A DNA stretch of 64,000 bases from Eubacteriales bacterium (GTDB taxonomy: Bacteria > Bacillota > Clostridia > Acetivibrionales > JANLFN01): contig JANLFN010000002.1 of NCBI GenBank assembly GCA_024655885.1, forward strand, positions 96,408 to 160,407, written 5' to 3'. The first letter of the stretch is position 1. Each line of letters opens with the position of its first letter. Shown piece after piece: positions 1 through 6,493 of this stretch. A program made the translations under genes and the position numbers. Under the pieces are notes generated by a model that was given only the letters and a program-made list of their open reading frames with translations, was not told where the DNA came from and did not search any database.

Positions 1-261
1 TACTAAAGAGTCGGTTTTTGATACCACCCTGACTTCTACGATATCAAAACTGTCCGCCCCTTCAAAAGTAAACATGGGATTGATAACCCCCGACCCGGGA
101 ATCAGTGTAACCGTCCTGACTACACAGTCCCTCAAAGCCACTTGATCAAATATCTTTTGAACTTCAACACAAACCAGTTCATTTGGCGGTGGAAAATTTT
201 CCGGATCACAAATTTGCCCAGCCTCAATTTTTACATTGTTGGCTTCATCATACTTAGGCAT
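1..261 (-). CDS. Hypothetical protein, C-terminus beyond the window edge
   Basis: The first 87 codons of a minus-strand gene run off the left edge. The start is the ATG at 261, with a GGAGG site seven bases upstream (269-273); an ATG four bases further up is out of frame and stops after three codons. The visible protein is soluble and acidic and contains the segment CVEVQKIFDQ followed by another Cys after seven residues. That Cys-Val-x-Val-x-Lys-x-Phe-Asp pattern reminds me of small clostridial proteins related to DUF3794/spore-associated families, but I cannot assign it. No signal peptide or membrane segment is visible in this part. Confidence 0.7.
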   Translation of the reverse strand, partial: MPKYDEANNVKIEAGQICDPENFPPPNELVCVEVQKIFDQVALRDCVVRTVTLIPGSGVINPMFTFEGADSFDIVEVRVVSKTDSLV

Positions 262-559
262 ACATAAACCTCCCTACTACTAAATTTCATGATAGACAAT
301 TCGGTTTTCCTATGTGTATCAACCTGTTTTTATCTTGATACGGCACTTCAGTATCATTATATTAAGATAGGAAAAAAAAGTTACAAACCGTTGAAAATTA
401 TGCTTTTTCATTTTATGGATTGGAGAATATATTGAATGTACTCAGAAACTTATTTTGAATCATGCATACGCAACATCAAGCTAAGGAAGATGATTTTTAG
501 GATTCCTGAATCCAAATATAAAATATATCTGGTAAAATGTAAAAATATGGAATGAAGTT
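262..559. other. Intergenic region, no gene seen
   Basis: A 298-base A+T-rich gap between the leftward hypothetical gene and the end of dinB. It should carry the leftward promoter of the first gene; a TATAAT lies on the minus strand at 356-361 but no convincing -35 box accompanies it. No tRNA, long hairpin or coding stretch was seen. Confidence 0.5.
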
Positions 560-1756
560 TTATCTTTCCCTTTTATAGCTCATCAATGCCGCCCGCCCCA
601 CAGTTCTGTACCCGTGTTTGCGTCTTATTGCGTCCATAGCCCTTTCAAGCCTTTCTTCCTTTTCGGAGCCGCGCTCCCCGCCACCGCAATTGAATAGGGA
701 AATCTGGTCCATTTCACAGTCAGAAAAAAAGCCGCTCAGTGAAACACCCAAAAGCCTTACAGGCTTGTTGGCATCCCAGTTTTTCTCCAGGAGCTTGAGC
801 CCTGCCCCGTAGATTTCTCTCGTCAAATAGGTTGGCTTAAATGTTGTCTGCCGTGTGATGGATTGAAAATTTCCGTATTTGATGGTTAATTGAACCGTCC
901 TTCCCTTTTTGCCGTACTTTCTTGCCTCAGCTCCTATCTCTTCGCAGAGAAGCATTAAAACCCTTTTAGCCTGTTCAATATCTGTTATATCTTCCGGAAG
1001 AGTGGTTGAGCGGCCGATGGATTTCATTTCGCCGCGGTTATGGGGTATCACCTGGGAATCGTCCAGCCCGTTGGCCAGGTTTGAAAGCTGGACCCCATAC
1101 TTTCCAAGCTTTTCCTCAAGGGTCTGCCTGTTGAAAACCGCCAGGTCCCCGATGGTTTCAATGCCGAGGCCCTTCAGCTTTACAGCTGTTTGTCTTCCTA
1201 TCCCGTACATGGAACTTACAGGCAGGGGCCAGAGCTTGTATTGAATCTCTTCTCTCCACAGTTCGGTAATTCCCAAAGGCTTTTTCATTTCAGAGGCCAT
1301 TTTTGCCAAAAACCTGTTTTCAGATATGCCTATAGAACACCAGAGGCCAAGCTCGCCGCGGATGCTGTCCATAATTCCCTGCGCCGCTTTCGAGGGTTTC
1401 CCGAACAGGCTCTCGCAGCCTGTCATGTCCAGCCAGGCTTCATCGATGCTGTTCTGTTCAATAATGGGAGTATACCTGTTTAAGATTGTCATAACTCTTT
1501 TGGACATGCTTTCATAAAAGCCATGGTCCGGCGGAACCAGGACCATATCCGGGCACAGTTTTTTGGCTTCATGCAGCACCATAGCGGTTTTTACGCCGTA
1601 TTCGCGGGCTTCATAATTTGCAGCCAGAATAATTCCCGTGCGTTTTTTTGGATCCCCGGCCACCGCCGCAGGCCTTCCAACCAGATCCTGATTCCGGGTC
1701 ATCTCACAGCTTATGAAAAAGGCATTCATGTCCACCAGAAATATAACTCTTTGCAT
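560..1756 (-). CDS. dinB: Y-family DNA polymerase IV
   Basis: Error-prone translesion polymerase of the DinB branch. The N-terminus has the Y-family catalytic Asp in the DMNAFF motif (residue about 9), and the second catalytic block SIDEAWLD supplies Asp and Glu near residues 105-106. A helix-hairpin-helix segment follows (MYGIGRQTAVKLKGLG), then the little-finger domain. Near the C-terminus DQISLF matches the beta-clamp-binding motif QxSLF, so clamp recruitment is likely. About 398 residues is slightly longer than E. coli Pol IV (351). I place the start at the ATG at 1756, preceded by AGGGTG; a GTG two codons upstream (1762) is the alternative. It appears monocistronic, and no LexA-type box was recognised. 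Confidence 0.93.
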   Translation of the reverse strand: MQRVIFLVDMNAFFISCEMTRNQDLVGRPAAVAGDPKKRTGIILAANYEAREYGVKTAMVLHEAKKLCPDMVLVPPDHGFYESMSKRVMTILNRYTPIIEQNSIDEAWLDMTGCESLFGKPSKAAQGIMDSIRGELGLWCSIGISENRFLAKMASEMKKPLGITELWREEIQYKLWPLPVSSMYGIGRQTAVKLKGLGIETIGDLAVFNRQTLEEKLGKYGVQLSNLANGLDDSQVIPHNRGEMKSIGRSTTLPEDITDIEQAKRVLMLLCEEIGAEARKYGKKGRTVQLTIKYGNFQSITRQTTFKPTYLTREIYGAGLKLLEKNWDANKPVRLLGVSLSGFFSDCEMDQISLFNCGGGERGSEKEERLERAMDAIRRKHGYRTVGRAALMSYKRER

Positions 1757-1829
1757 AGGCACCCTGACCGTTACTAAAATCTATAACCATTATATCACAA
1801 TGGGGAATCCTGCCAAAGGCCATAGGAAA

Positions 1830-2690
1830 TCAATGAATGGCCCTCTTTTTATGTTTTCCCCCCATAATGTCCGAAACATCGGTAATAGTGACAAAAGCGC
1901 CCTCGTCTTTATCATTGATGATGGATTTCAGCTTCGCCACTTCCAAACGTGTGACCACAGAGTAGAGGATGGTCTTCCGGCTGTCGGAATAACCGCCCTT
2001 ACCGTCTAAAAACGTTACACCTCTTCCCAGGCGGGCAATGATGGTTTCTGCTATTTCCTGCCCTTTCTCCGAGATAATGATTGCGGCTTTGGCCTCATCC
2101 AGCCCTTCAATGGTAATGTCGATCACCTTAAAAGCTATAAAATAGGCAATAAGGGAATACATGGCCTTATCCCATCCGAAGGCAAGGCCGGCGCTGCTCA
2201 ATATAAAAATATTAAAAAACATAACAATCTGCCCCACCGAAAACACGGTTCTTTTGTTTAGCACGATGGCAACAATTTCCGTTCCGTCCAAGGAGCCTCC
2301 GTAGCGTATTATGAGTCCCACGCCGATTCCCAGGATTATACCTCCAAAAACGGTGGCCAGCAGTACATCGTTGGTTAAGCCCGGAATAGGGTGGAAAACG
2401 GATACCCAAAAGGACAGGCATGTAATTGAGAACAGCGAGGATACGACAAAAGTTTTTCCTATCTGCTTATAGCCAAAAAACAGGAAAGGAATATTTAGCA
2501 CAAAGGTAAAAATTCCAAGGGGTATTTGGGTGAAATGGCTGGCTATGATGGATATTCCCACAACGCCTCCGTCTATGATATTATTGGGTATCAGGAAAAT
2601 CTCCAGCCCCGCAGCTGCTAATATTGAACCTATAAAAAGGAAAAAATATTTTTGGATGGCCTTTAACAAAAGATGGTTGTTTTTCATCAT
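1830..2690 (-). CDS. YitT family membrane protein (DUF2179 C-terminal domain)
   Basis: A 286-residue membrane protein. The first roughly 200 residues contain five to six hydrophobic helices rich in Gly, Phe and Ile with the family-typical IPNNIIDGGVVGISI segment; the last roughly 80 residues form a soluble DUF2179 domain ending in a short basic tail. The family is widespread in Bacillota and its transport or sensing role is unknown. The start is the ATG at 2690, followed directly by a second ATG. Instead of a normal Shine-Dalgarno site there is an uninterrupted run of ten G on the coding strand, separated from the first ATG by seven bases. Confidence 0.9.
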   Translation of the reverse strand: MMKNNHLLLKAIQKYFFLFIGSILAAAGLEIFLIPNNIIDGGVVGISIIASHFTQIPLGIFTFVLNIPFLFFGYKQIGKTFVVSSLFSITCLSFWVSVFHPIPGLTNDVLLATVFGGIILGIGVGLIIRYGGSLDGTEIVAIVLNKRTVFSVGQIVMFFNIFILSSAGLAFGWDKAMYSLIAYFIAFKVIDITIEGLDEAKAAIIISEKGQEIAETIIARLGRGVTFLDGKGGYSDSRKTILYSVVTRLEVAKLKSIINDKDEGAFVTITDVSDIMGGKHKKRAIH

Positions 2691-2697
2691 TTACAGT

Positions 2698-2707
2698 CCC
2701 CCCCCCC
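2698..2707. repeat. Homopolymeric C10 (G10 on the coding strand) tract in the yitT-like start region
   Basis: Ten consecutive C on the plus strand. On the coding strand of the leftward YitT-family gene this is a G10 run placed exactly where the ribosome binding site should be. Tracts of this length are prone to slipped-strand mispairing, so length variation could alter translation. The length is also the kind that sequencing can misreport. Confidence 0.9.
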
Positions 2708-2795
2708 GTCGCTATACGGTTTACAAGCTTATATCCGACACAGGATATCAGGCACTTTGCCAAACAAGGCAAAATACCTGACACCTGATAATACT

Positions 2796-2930
2796 TTATT
2801 TTTTATTTTGAATTTTATTCATTTCATCGGCTTCTTTGTAGCTTGCTTTTGTCGCGTAATGACCCGCGACAAAGCCCACCGCCATAAGGATCACCACGAA
2901 AATAACGATGCCCATGCCTACTGCGTTCAT
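2796..2930 (-). CDS. Small single-span membrane protein, 44 aa
   Basis: A short reading frame with a strong ribosome binding site (GGGAGGTG, about five bases before the ATG at 2930). The peptide has an N-terminal hydrophobic helix of roughly 20 residues (MGIVIFVVILMAVGFVAG) followed by a polar, lysine-rich tail, a typical single-pass anchor topology. It is followed after about 105 bases by the YitT-like gene and preceded by a small secreted-protein gene on the same strand. I do not recognise a family; the size, strong start signal and clear helix make it a likely real gene. Confidence 0.65.
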   Translation of the reverse strand: MNAVGMGIVIFVVILMAVGFVAGHYATKASYKEADEMNKIQNKK

Positions 2931-2954
2931 TGAATCACCTCCCATATCTATTCG

Positions 2955-3296
2955 TCAGATAAAGAGGCGGCTGATTTTGTATTTACTCGCGTGGAAATAA
3001 TGCGAGATGGTATCTTGGATCTGACGGCGGAAATCAAAAATGACTCCCCCGCAATTCAAGTCGTTTACCGAATAGTCTTGACAGCATCCCTGAGCCTTAG
3101 AAAAATCCTGGAGCTTTATTGTGGATAACTTTAAGGAAGGTTTTTTATTATCCTGGCTGAAAACCGGGATATGATCGTTGAAATTGCCGGCCAGCATGAC
3201 GGACTTTGCATTTTGGGCATGTTGATCACCCCCGCCGGAGCACCATGCGGGGATTGCCGCTAATTGAAGAACAAATATGAATATCAGCAAGAACAA
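2955..3296 (-). CDS. Small secreted or membrane-anchored hypothetical protein with an irregular start
   Basis: About 113 residues from a TTG at 3296. It begins inside a hydrophobic signal-like segment (FLLIFIFVLQLAAIPAWCSGGG), followed by a polar domain with a Cys pair (GCCQDY) and a further Cys (NDLNCGG). The frame stays open upstream to 3329 and adds a basic stretch VNKKLFSF that would complete a normal signal peptide, but no canonical start exists there. An ATG at 3333, correctly spaced from a GAGAGG site, is in another frame and would join this frame if one A were missing. So the gene either starts at CTG or ATT, or carries a one-base insertion just after its start codon. No family was recognised. 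Confidence 0.5.
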   Translation of the reverse strand: MFLLIFIFVLQLAAIPAWCSGGGDQHAQNAKSVMLAGNFNDHIPVFSQDNKKPSLKLSTIKLQDFSKAQGCCQDYSVNDLNCGGVIFDFRRQIQDTISHYFHASKYKISRLFI

Positions 3297-3429
3297 TAAA
3301 AAGCTAAATAATTTTTTATTTACCAGAATTCATACCTCTCAAAAATATCTTTACGGCTAAATTATATCATATATGCCGGTTATTTTAAAATATACTTGCG
3401 CCAAGTTGTGCTGGATCATTATTGATATA

Positions 3430-3458
3430 TTGACAATGATAGCCAAAGGTAATATAAT
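3430..3458 (+). promoter_or_regulatory. Sigma-A promoter for the riboswitch-controlled unit
   Basis: TTGACA at 3430-3435 and TATAAT at 3453-3458 with a 17-base spacer, a consensus match at both boxes. Transcription should begin near 3465 and run through the c-di-GMP riboswitch into the genes at 3729 and 4072. Confidence 0.85.
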
Positions 3459-3554
3459 TGGCATTATGATTTACTTAGTACCAATTACCTATACCATTAG
3501 TCCTAGCATCCTATAGTGTGTAATTGGACTTTGAAGGAAACAATAGAGCTTGTA

Positions 3555-3634
3555 AAAGGGCAAACCTTTCGAAAGATAGGGACGCAAAGCTTCGAGTCTA
3601 CGGTGTGAAACACTATGACGGTCGGGTTGCCAAG
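3555..3634 (+). promoter_or_regulatory. Cyclic-di-GMP-I (GEMM-I) riboswitch
   Basis: The plus strand carries the diagnostic blocks of the GEMM-I aptamer in order: GGGCAAACC, a GAAA tetraloop hairpin, GGGACGCAAAGC, a second hairpin ending ATGACGGTC, and the closing GGGTTGCC that pairs with GGCAA to form P1. The arrangement matches the Vibrio cholerae Vc2 aptamer block by block. It sits between a consensus promoter and a hairpin with a U-rich tail, so control by termination is plausible. The regulated genes are a small hypothetical protein and a receiver-domain protein. The direction of the response (on or off with ligand) cannot be read with confidence. Confidence 0.93.
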
Positions 3635-3653
3635 GCGAATTTCATATGCGGTT

Positions 3654-3690
3654 AAGGCCATGGCTTCTTAAGGCCATGGCTTTATTATTT
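3654..3690 (+). terminator. Probable riboswitch expression-platform terminator
   Basis: Two copies of AAGGCCATGGCTT flank a short loop. Because the motif is almost self-complementary they form a GC-rich stem with one bulged G, followed by TTTATTATTTTC. It starts about 20 bases after the aptamer and lies 39 bases before the first gene. Confidence 0.7.
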
Positions 3691-3728
3691 TCATTACAAA
3701 TTTATTTATTGGTTAAGGAAAGATTTCT

Positions 3729-3986
3729 ATGGCTTTTAAGGGCAATATCCTAAAGAATGAGAGCTATGACCCTCACTATAGGATAGAGTTTTCTTATGAA
3801 ACTGAAGAGGTGTCAATTGAGAAAGGCTACGCAGAGATTATAAGAAGGGCTCCGAGGCCGATCATAACCTATGATTCCGACACCGAATCCAGGCTTGGGC
3901 CTTTTGACAGGGCCAAATTAGAGCTGGAACTTCTAAATCTGGTAATCAATTTCTGGTTTCAGAGGCAAAAAGACAGAACCATTTGA
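3729..3986 (+). CDS. Hypothetical protein, 85 aa, downstream of the c-di-GMP riboswitch
   Basis: A small soluble protein with no signal peptide or membrane segment. It is rich in charged residues (for example ETEEVSIEKGYAEIIRRAPRP) and ends in a probable helix LELELLNLVINFWFQRQKD. AAGGAAAG precedes the ATG at 3729. It is the first gene of the riboswitch-controlled transcript and is followed by the receiver gene 85 bases downstream. I do not recognise the family. Its position suggests a function switched with sessile or motile state, which is inference from context only. Confidence 0.7.
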   Translation: MAFKGNILKNESYDPHYRIEFSYETEEVSIEKGYAEIIRRAPRPIITYDSDTESRLGPFDRAKLELELLNLVINFWFQRQKDRTI

Positions 3987-4071
3987 GGTTGTCCTAAGCA
4001 CTCCATAAGTCTGCAGGGCATTGAAAGGAGATTGGCCTCAAACCTTACAGACAGCCGTTGAGGTGTCTTGC

Positions 4072-4425
4072 ATGAAAAAAGTGTTAATTGTGGATAGTTC
4101 GGCAAATATGAGAAACAAGCTGAAGATGCTGCTGCAAAAACATGGCTTCGAGGTTGTCGGCGAAGCGGAAGATGGAAGAATTGCGGTCAAAAAATTTAAA
4201 GAGTTGACTCCCGATATTGTGACAATGGAATTAGACCTGCCCCTGATGGATGGGCTGGAAGCATTAAAGGCTATAAGGCAAATGGACCCTGACGCAAAAG
4301 TAGCGATAATAACTTCCCAGGACTGTTCAAAAACCATCCGCACCGTCTCTGCGTTAGGGGCAAAGGAGTATTTGCTCAAATCCTTCAGCAGAGAAAGGAT
4401 CATTCAAGCGTTAAAAGCCCTGTGA
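4072..4425 (+). CDS. Stand-alone CheY-like receiver protein with Glu in place of the phospho-Asp
   Basis: A single receiver domain of 117 residues with no output domain. I start it at the ATG at 4072, preceded by GAGGTG; a TTG at 4021 would add 17 residues unlike any receiver. Against Spo0F/CheY, the acidic pocket is reduced (VDSS: Asp8 kept, the next Asp replaced by Ser9). The phosphoacceptor position is Glu53 (PDIVTMELDLPLMDG where the family has D). Thr81 and Lys103, the conserved switch and signalling residues, are present, but the usual Lys-Pro is Lys-Ser. The protein therefore probably cannot be phosphorylated normally and may be constitutively in an active-like state. It is the second gene of a c-di-GMP-riboswitch unit. 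Confidence 0.9.
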   Translation: MKKVLIVDSSANMRNKLKMLLQKHGFEVVGEAEDGRIAVKKFKELTPDIVTMELDLPLMDGLEALKAIRQMDPDAKVAIITSQDCSKTIRTVSALGAKEYLLKSFSRERIIQALKAL

Positions 4426-4429
4426 AAAA

Positions 4430-4496
4430 AGGGGTTCTATAGGTTTTGCAACACCGCGTGCAGCCGTCTGCAAGCGGCCCGCAAAAAAGAATCCCT
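4430..4496 (+). other. Imperfect stem-loop after the receiver gene
   Basis: AGGGGTTCT (4430-4438) pairs with AGAATCCCT (4488-4496) with one mismatch, and an inner arm CGCGTGCAG pairs imperfectly with CTGCAAGCG. It begins five bases after the receiver stop. It lacks a clear U-run, so it may be a weak terminator or an mRNA 3'-end structure. Confidence 0.35.
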
Positions 4497-4585
4497 GTGG
4501 TTTTCACATCCTCCTTTAGCCTTGGTAAACCCCGCAAAATATAAGCGGCCATAGTGAAATAGGCCTGTATCCGTAGAAATAGATG

Positions 4586-4614
4586 TTGTATAATTTGTAT
4601 ATATATGTTAAAAT
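4586..4614 (+). promoter_or_regulatory. Probable promoter of the flavoprotein lipoprotein gene
   Basis: TTGTAT (4586-4591), 17-base spacer, TAAAAT (4609-4614), in an A+T-rich stretch 44 bases before the ATG at 4658. The -35 box is only a partial match. Confidence 0.45.
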
Positions 4615-4657
4615 TGCATGTAAATATAAAATTTTCCTATAGCTAAGGAGGGTTAAA

Positions 4658-6136
4658 ATGTTTAAAAGGAAAGCAGTCTTATTACTGATTTCGCTTGTCC
4701 TGGTTGCCTCTATGCTGGCAGCATGTGCTCCCCAGGGGCAGGATACCTCCAAAGGACAAGAGACATCTCAGCCTGCTCCACAACCCGCAGAGCAAACGGC
4801 AGACGTTGTGGTGGTCGGCGGTGGAGGCGCAGGGCTGTCTGCAGCTATTGAGGCTGCCGGAGCCGGTGCTTCGGTGATTCTTCTGGAAAAAATGCAAGCG
4901 GTTGGAGGCAGTACCGCCAATGCTGGAGGAATCATATACGGCGCAGAAACACCGGACCAGAAAAGAGCAGGTATAAACGACACCTGGCAGGCCCTGGTGG
5001 ATTACTGGGTCCAGAGAGCGGATGGAGATGTGGATAAGGACCTTCTTACGGTTGTGGCACAAAAATCCGGCGAAACTATTGGCTGGATTGAAAGTTTAGG
5101 AGTCACATTTAGGGATCCCATGCCTGCAGGAACCAGCCCCGTACCCAGGGGACACCTGGTGAAGGAAGGCGCAGGGACAGCCATAATTAAGGCATTGGAG
5201 AAACAGGCAAAAGCAAAGGGCGTAAAAATATTGACCAGCACAAAAGCTACAAAACTGCTTGTCGAAAGCGGTAAGATCACAGGGGTGACTGCACAGACAA
5301 GCGACGGAAAAGAGGCCAGCTTTAAAGCAAAAGCAGTAATCCTGGCCACAGGCGGATTTGACAGAAACCCGGAATTAATGGCCCAGTATGTGCCAACCGC
5401 CAAGGATGTTCTCACCTGGGTGGGTGAAGGAAATACCGGGGACGGATTAATTATGGCAAGGGATGTAGGTGCTGAAATTGTTGCAAAAGGCGGTGTCATC
5501 GGATTCAGGGGGGTTGCACCCGAACTTCCTTTCATGACGCCTTTGGGAGGAACCGCTTTTAATCCCACCCTTTGGATAAATGAAAAAGGGAAGAGGTTTA
5601 TAAATGAGGCCACCGATTATCCCCTGTTCTACAACGAAATGGTTAAGACGGGCGGGAGCAAGTTTTTTGCCGTCTTCGACAGCACGGCTCCCCAAAACAT
5701 AAAGGACGCACTGGAATCCGGAATAGAAAAGGGTTATGTATTTAAGGCCTCCACCGTAGAGGATCTGGCGGGGAAAATAGGCGTAGACAAAGCCACCTTT
5801 GCCGCTACCCTTAAGAGATACAATGAGCTGGCAAAGAAAGGCAACGACGAGGACTTTAAAAAGCCTAAGGCTTCAATGACCCCCATTGAAAAAGCCGATT
5901 TTTATGCGGTGAAAATGTCTAAAGGAACCATCGGAACCATGGGAGGACCTAAAATAAATACTAAAACAGAAGTGCTGGATACCAAGGGAAATGTGATCCC
6001 CGGCCTGTATGCGGCGGGAGAAGTGGCGAACGGCCAGTTCTTTAAGGATACATACCCCGCCAGCGGCACTTCCATTCAAATGTGTCTTACTTTAGGCCGG
6101 ATCGCAGGAAAGGAAGCGGCAAATTACGGCAAATAA
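4658..6136 (+). CDS. Secreted fumarate reductase/flavocytochrome c-type FAD flavoprotein (lipoprotein)
   Basis: A 492-residue FAD-binding_2 flavoprotein. The N-terminus is a lipoprotein signal with lipobox LAAC (Cys about 22), then a Gln/Pro-rich linker, so it is attached to the outer face of the membrane. The Rossmann motif VVVVGGGGAGLSAAIEAAG starts near residue 49, GGSTANAGG contacts FAD, and WINEKGKRFINEATDYP holds the Arg region conserved in fumarate and urocanate reductases. The C-terminus has the family block TYPASGTSIQMCLTLGRIAG. Unlike the relative at 12320-14233 it has no FMN-binding domain, so an external electron donor is needed. A strong AAGGAGGG site precedes the ATG. The substrate (fumarate, urocanate, an acrylate or a steroid) cannot be told from sequence. 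Confidence 0.88.
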   Translation: MFKRKAVLLLISLVLVASMLAACAPQGQDTSKGQETSQPAPQPAEQTADVVVVGGGGAGLSAAIEAAGAGASVILLEKMQAVGGSTANAGGIIYGAETPDQKRAGINDTWQALVDYWVQRADGDVDKDLLTVVAQKSGETIGWIESLGVTFRDPMPAGTSPVPRGHLVKEGAGTAIIKALEKQAKAKGVKILTSTKATKLLVESGKITGVTAQTSDGKEASFKAKAVILATGGFDRNPELMAQYVPTAKDVLTWVGEGNTGDGLIMARDVGAEIVAKGGVIGFRGVAPELPFMTPLGGTAFNPTLWINEKGKRFINEATDYPLFYNEMVKTGGSKFFAVFDSTAPQNIKDALESGIEKGYVFKASTVEDLAGKIGVDKATFAATLKRYNELAKKGNDEDFKKPKASMTPIEKADFYAVKMSKGTIGTMGGPKINTKTEVLDTKGNVIPGLYAAGEVANGQFFKDTYPASGTSIQMCLTLGRIAGKEAANYGK

Positions 6137-6176
6137 AAATAAATGCTGAATAACTTCGGCAAATCATAATTTCCCG

Positions 6177-6215
6177 GGAGAAAATTCTTGAAGAAAAAGG
6201 ATTTTCTCCTTTTTT
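6177..6215 (+). terminator. Rho-independent terminator of the flavoprotein gene
   Basis: GGAGAAAAT (6177-6185) pairs perfectly with ATTTTCTCC (6201-6209) and is followed by six T. It lies 40 bases after the stop codon. Confidence 0.88.
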
Positions 6216-6258
6216 ACACCTTTCTATTTTCTATACCTTTGATTGAGCGCTATTCTGC

Positions 6259-6288
6259 TTGACAAAAGCAGCAGGCAAATTTTATAAT
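6259..6288 (+). promoter_or_regulatory. Sigma-A promoter of the OYE-like gene
   Basis: TTGACA (6259-6264), 18-base spacer, TATAAT (6283-6288); both hexamers are perfect. Transcription should start near 6295, giving an untranslated leader of about 200 nt. Confidence 0.85.
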
Positions 6289-6291
6289 ATA

Positions 6292-6312
6292 CATAGGTCA
6301 ATATGACCTATG
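6292..6312 (+). promoter_or_regulatory. Operator candidate: 9-bp perfect inverted repeat over the transcription start
   Basis: CATAGGTCA (6292-6300), three-base spacer ATA, TGACCTATG (6304-6312). The arms are perfectly complementary and cover the predicted +1 of the promoter at 6259-6288, the usual place for a repressor site. The closest regulator gene is padR at 8654, but the site is not a classical PadR ATGT-N8-ACAT box, so the binding protein is unknown. Confidence 0.7.
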
Positions 6313-6493
6313 ACATTTTATCATAAACTATAATGACTTATTCCTATCCGGCAAATATTTTGGATACGCGCTGGTCATAATACTGAGTATAGTTAAATTT
6401 TCTAGCAGTTCAATATGTTAAGTTTTTAACGGGATTTCTTGTTTCCATGAACAGGGCGAATATACAATACTTAATTTCAAAGGAGGACGATTT

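Larger units (their letters stand above)
6137..6493. other. Intergenic region holding a terminator, promoter and operator
   Basis: This 357-base gap carries the terminator at 6177, a consensus promoter at 6259 and a palindrome at 6292. The remaining roughly 180 bases up to the next gene are an A+T-rich untranslated leader with no reading frame or riboswitch that I recognise. Confidence 0.7.

Noticed and set aside
560..1756. SOS (LexA/DinR) box before dinB
   Set aside because: I searched the upstream 100 bases for GAAC-N4-GTTC and related boxes and found none.
4021..4071. N-terminal extension of the receiver protein from a TTG start
   Set aside because: The extra 17 residues do not fit a receiver fold, and GAGGTG is spaced correctly for the ATG at 4072.
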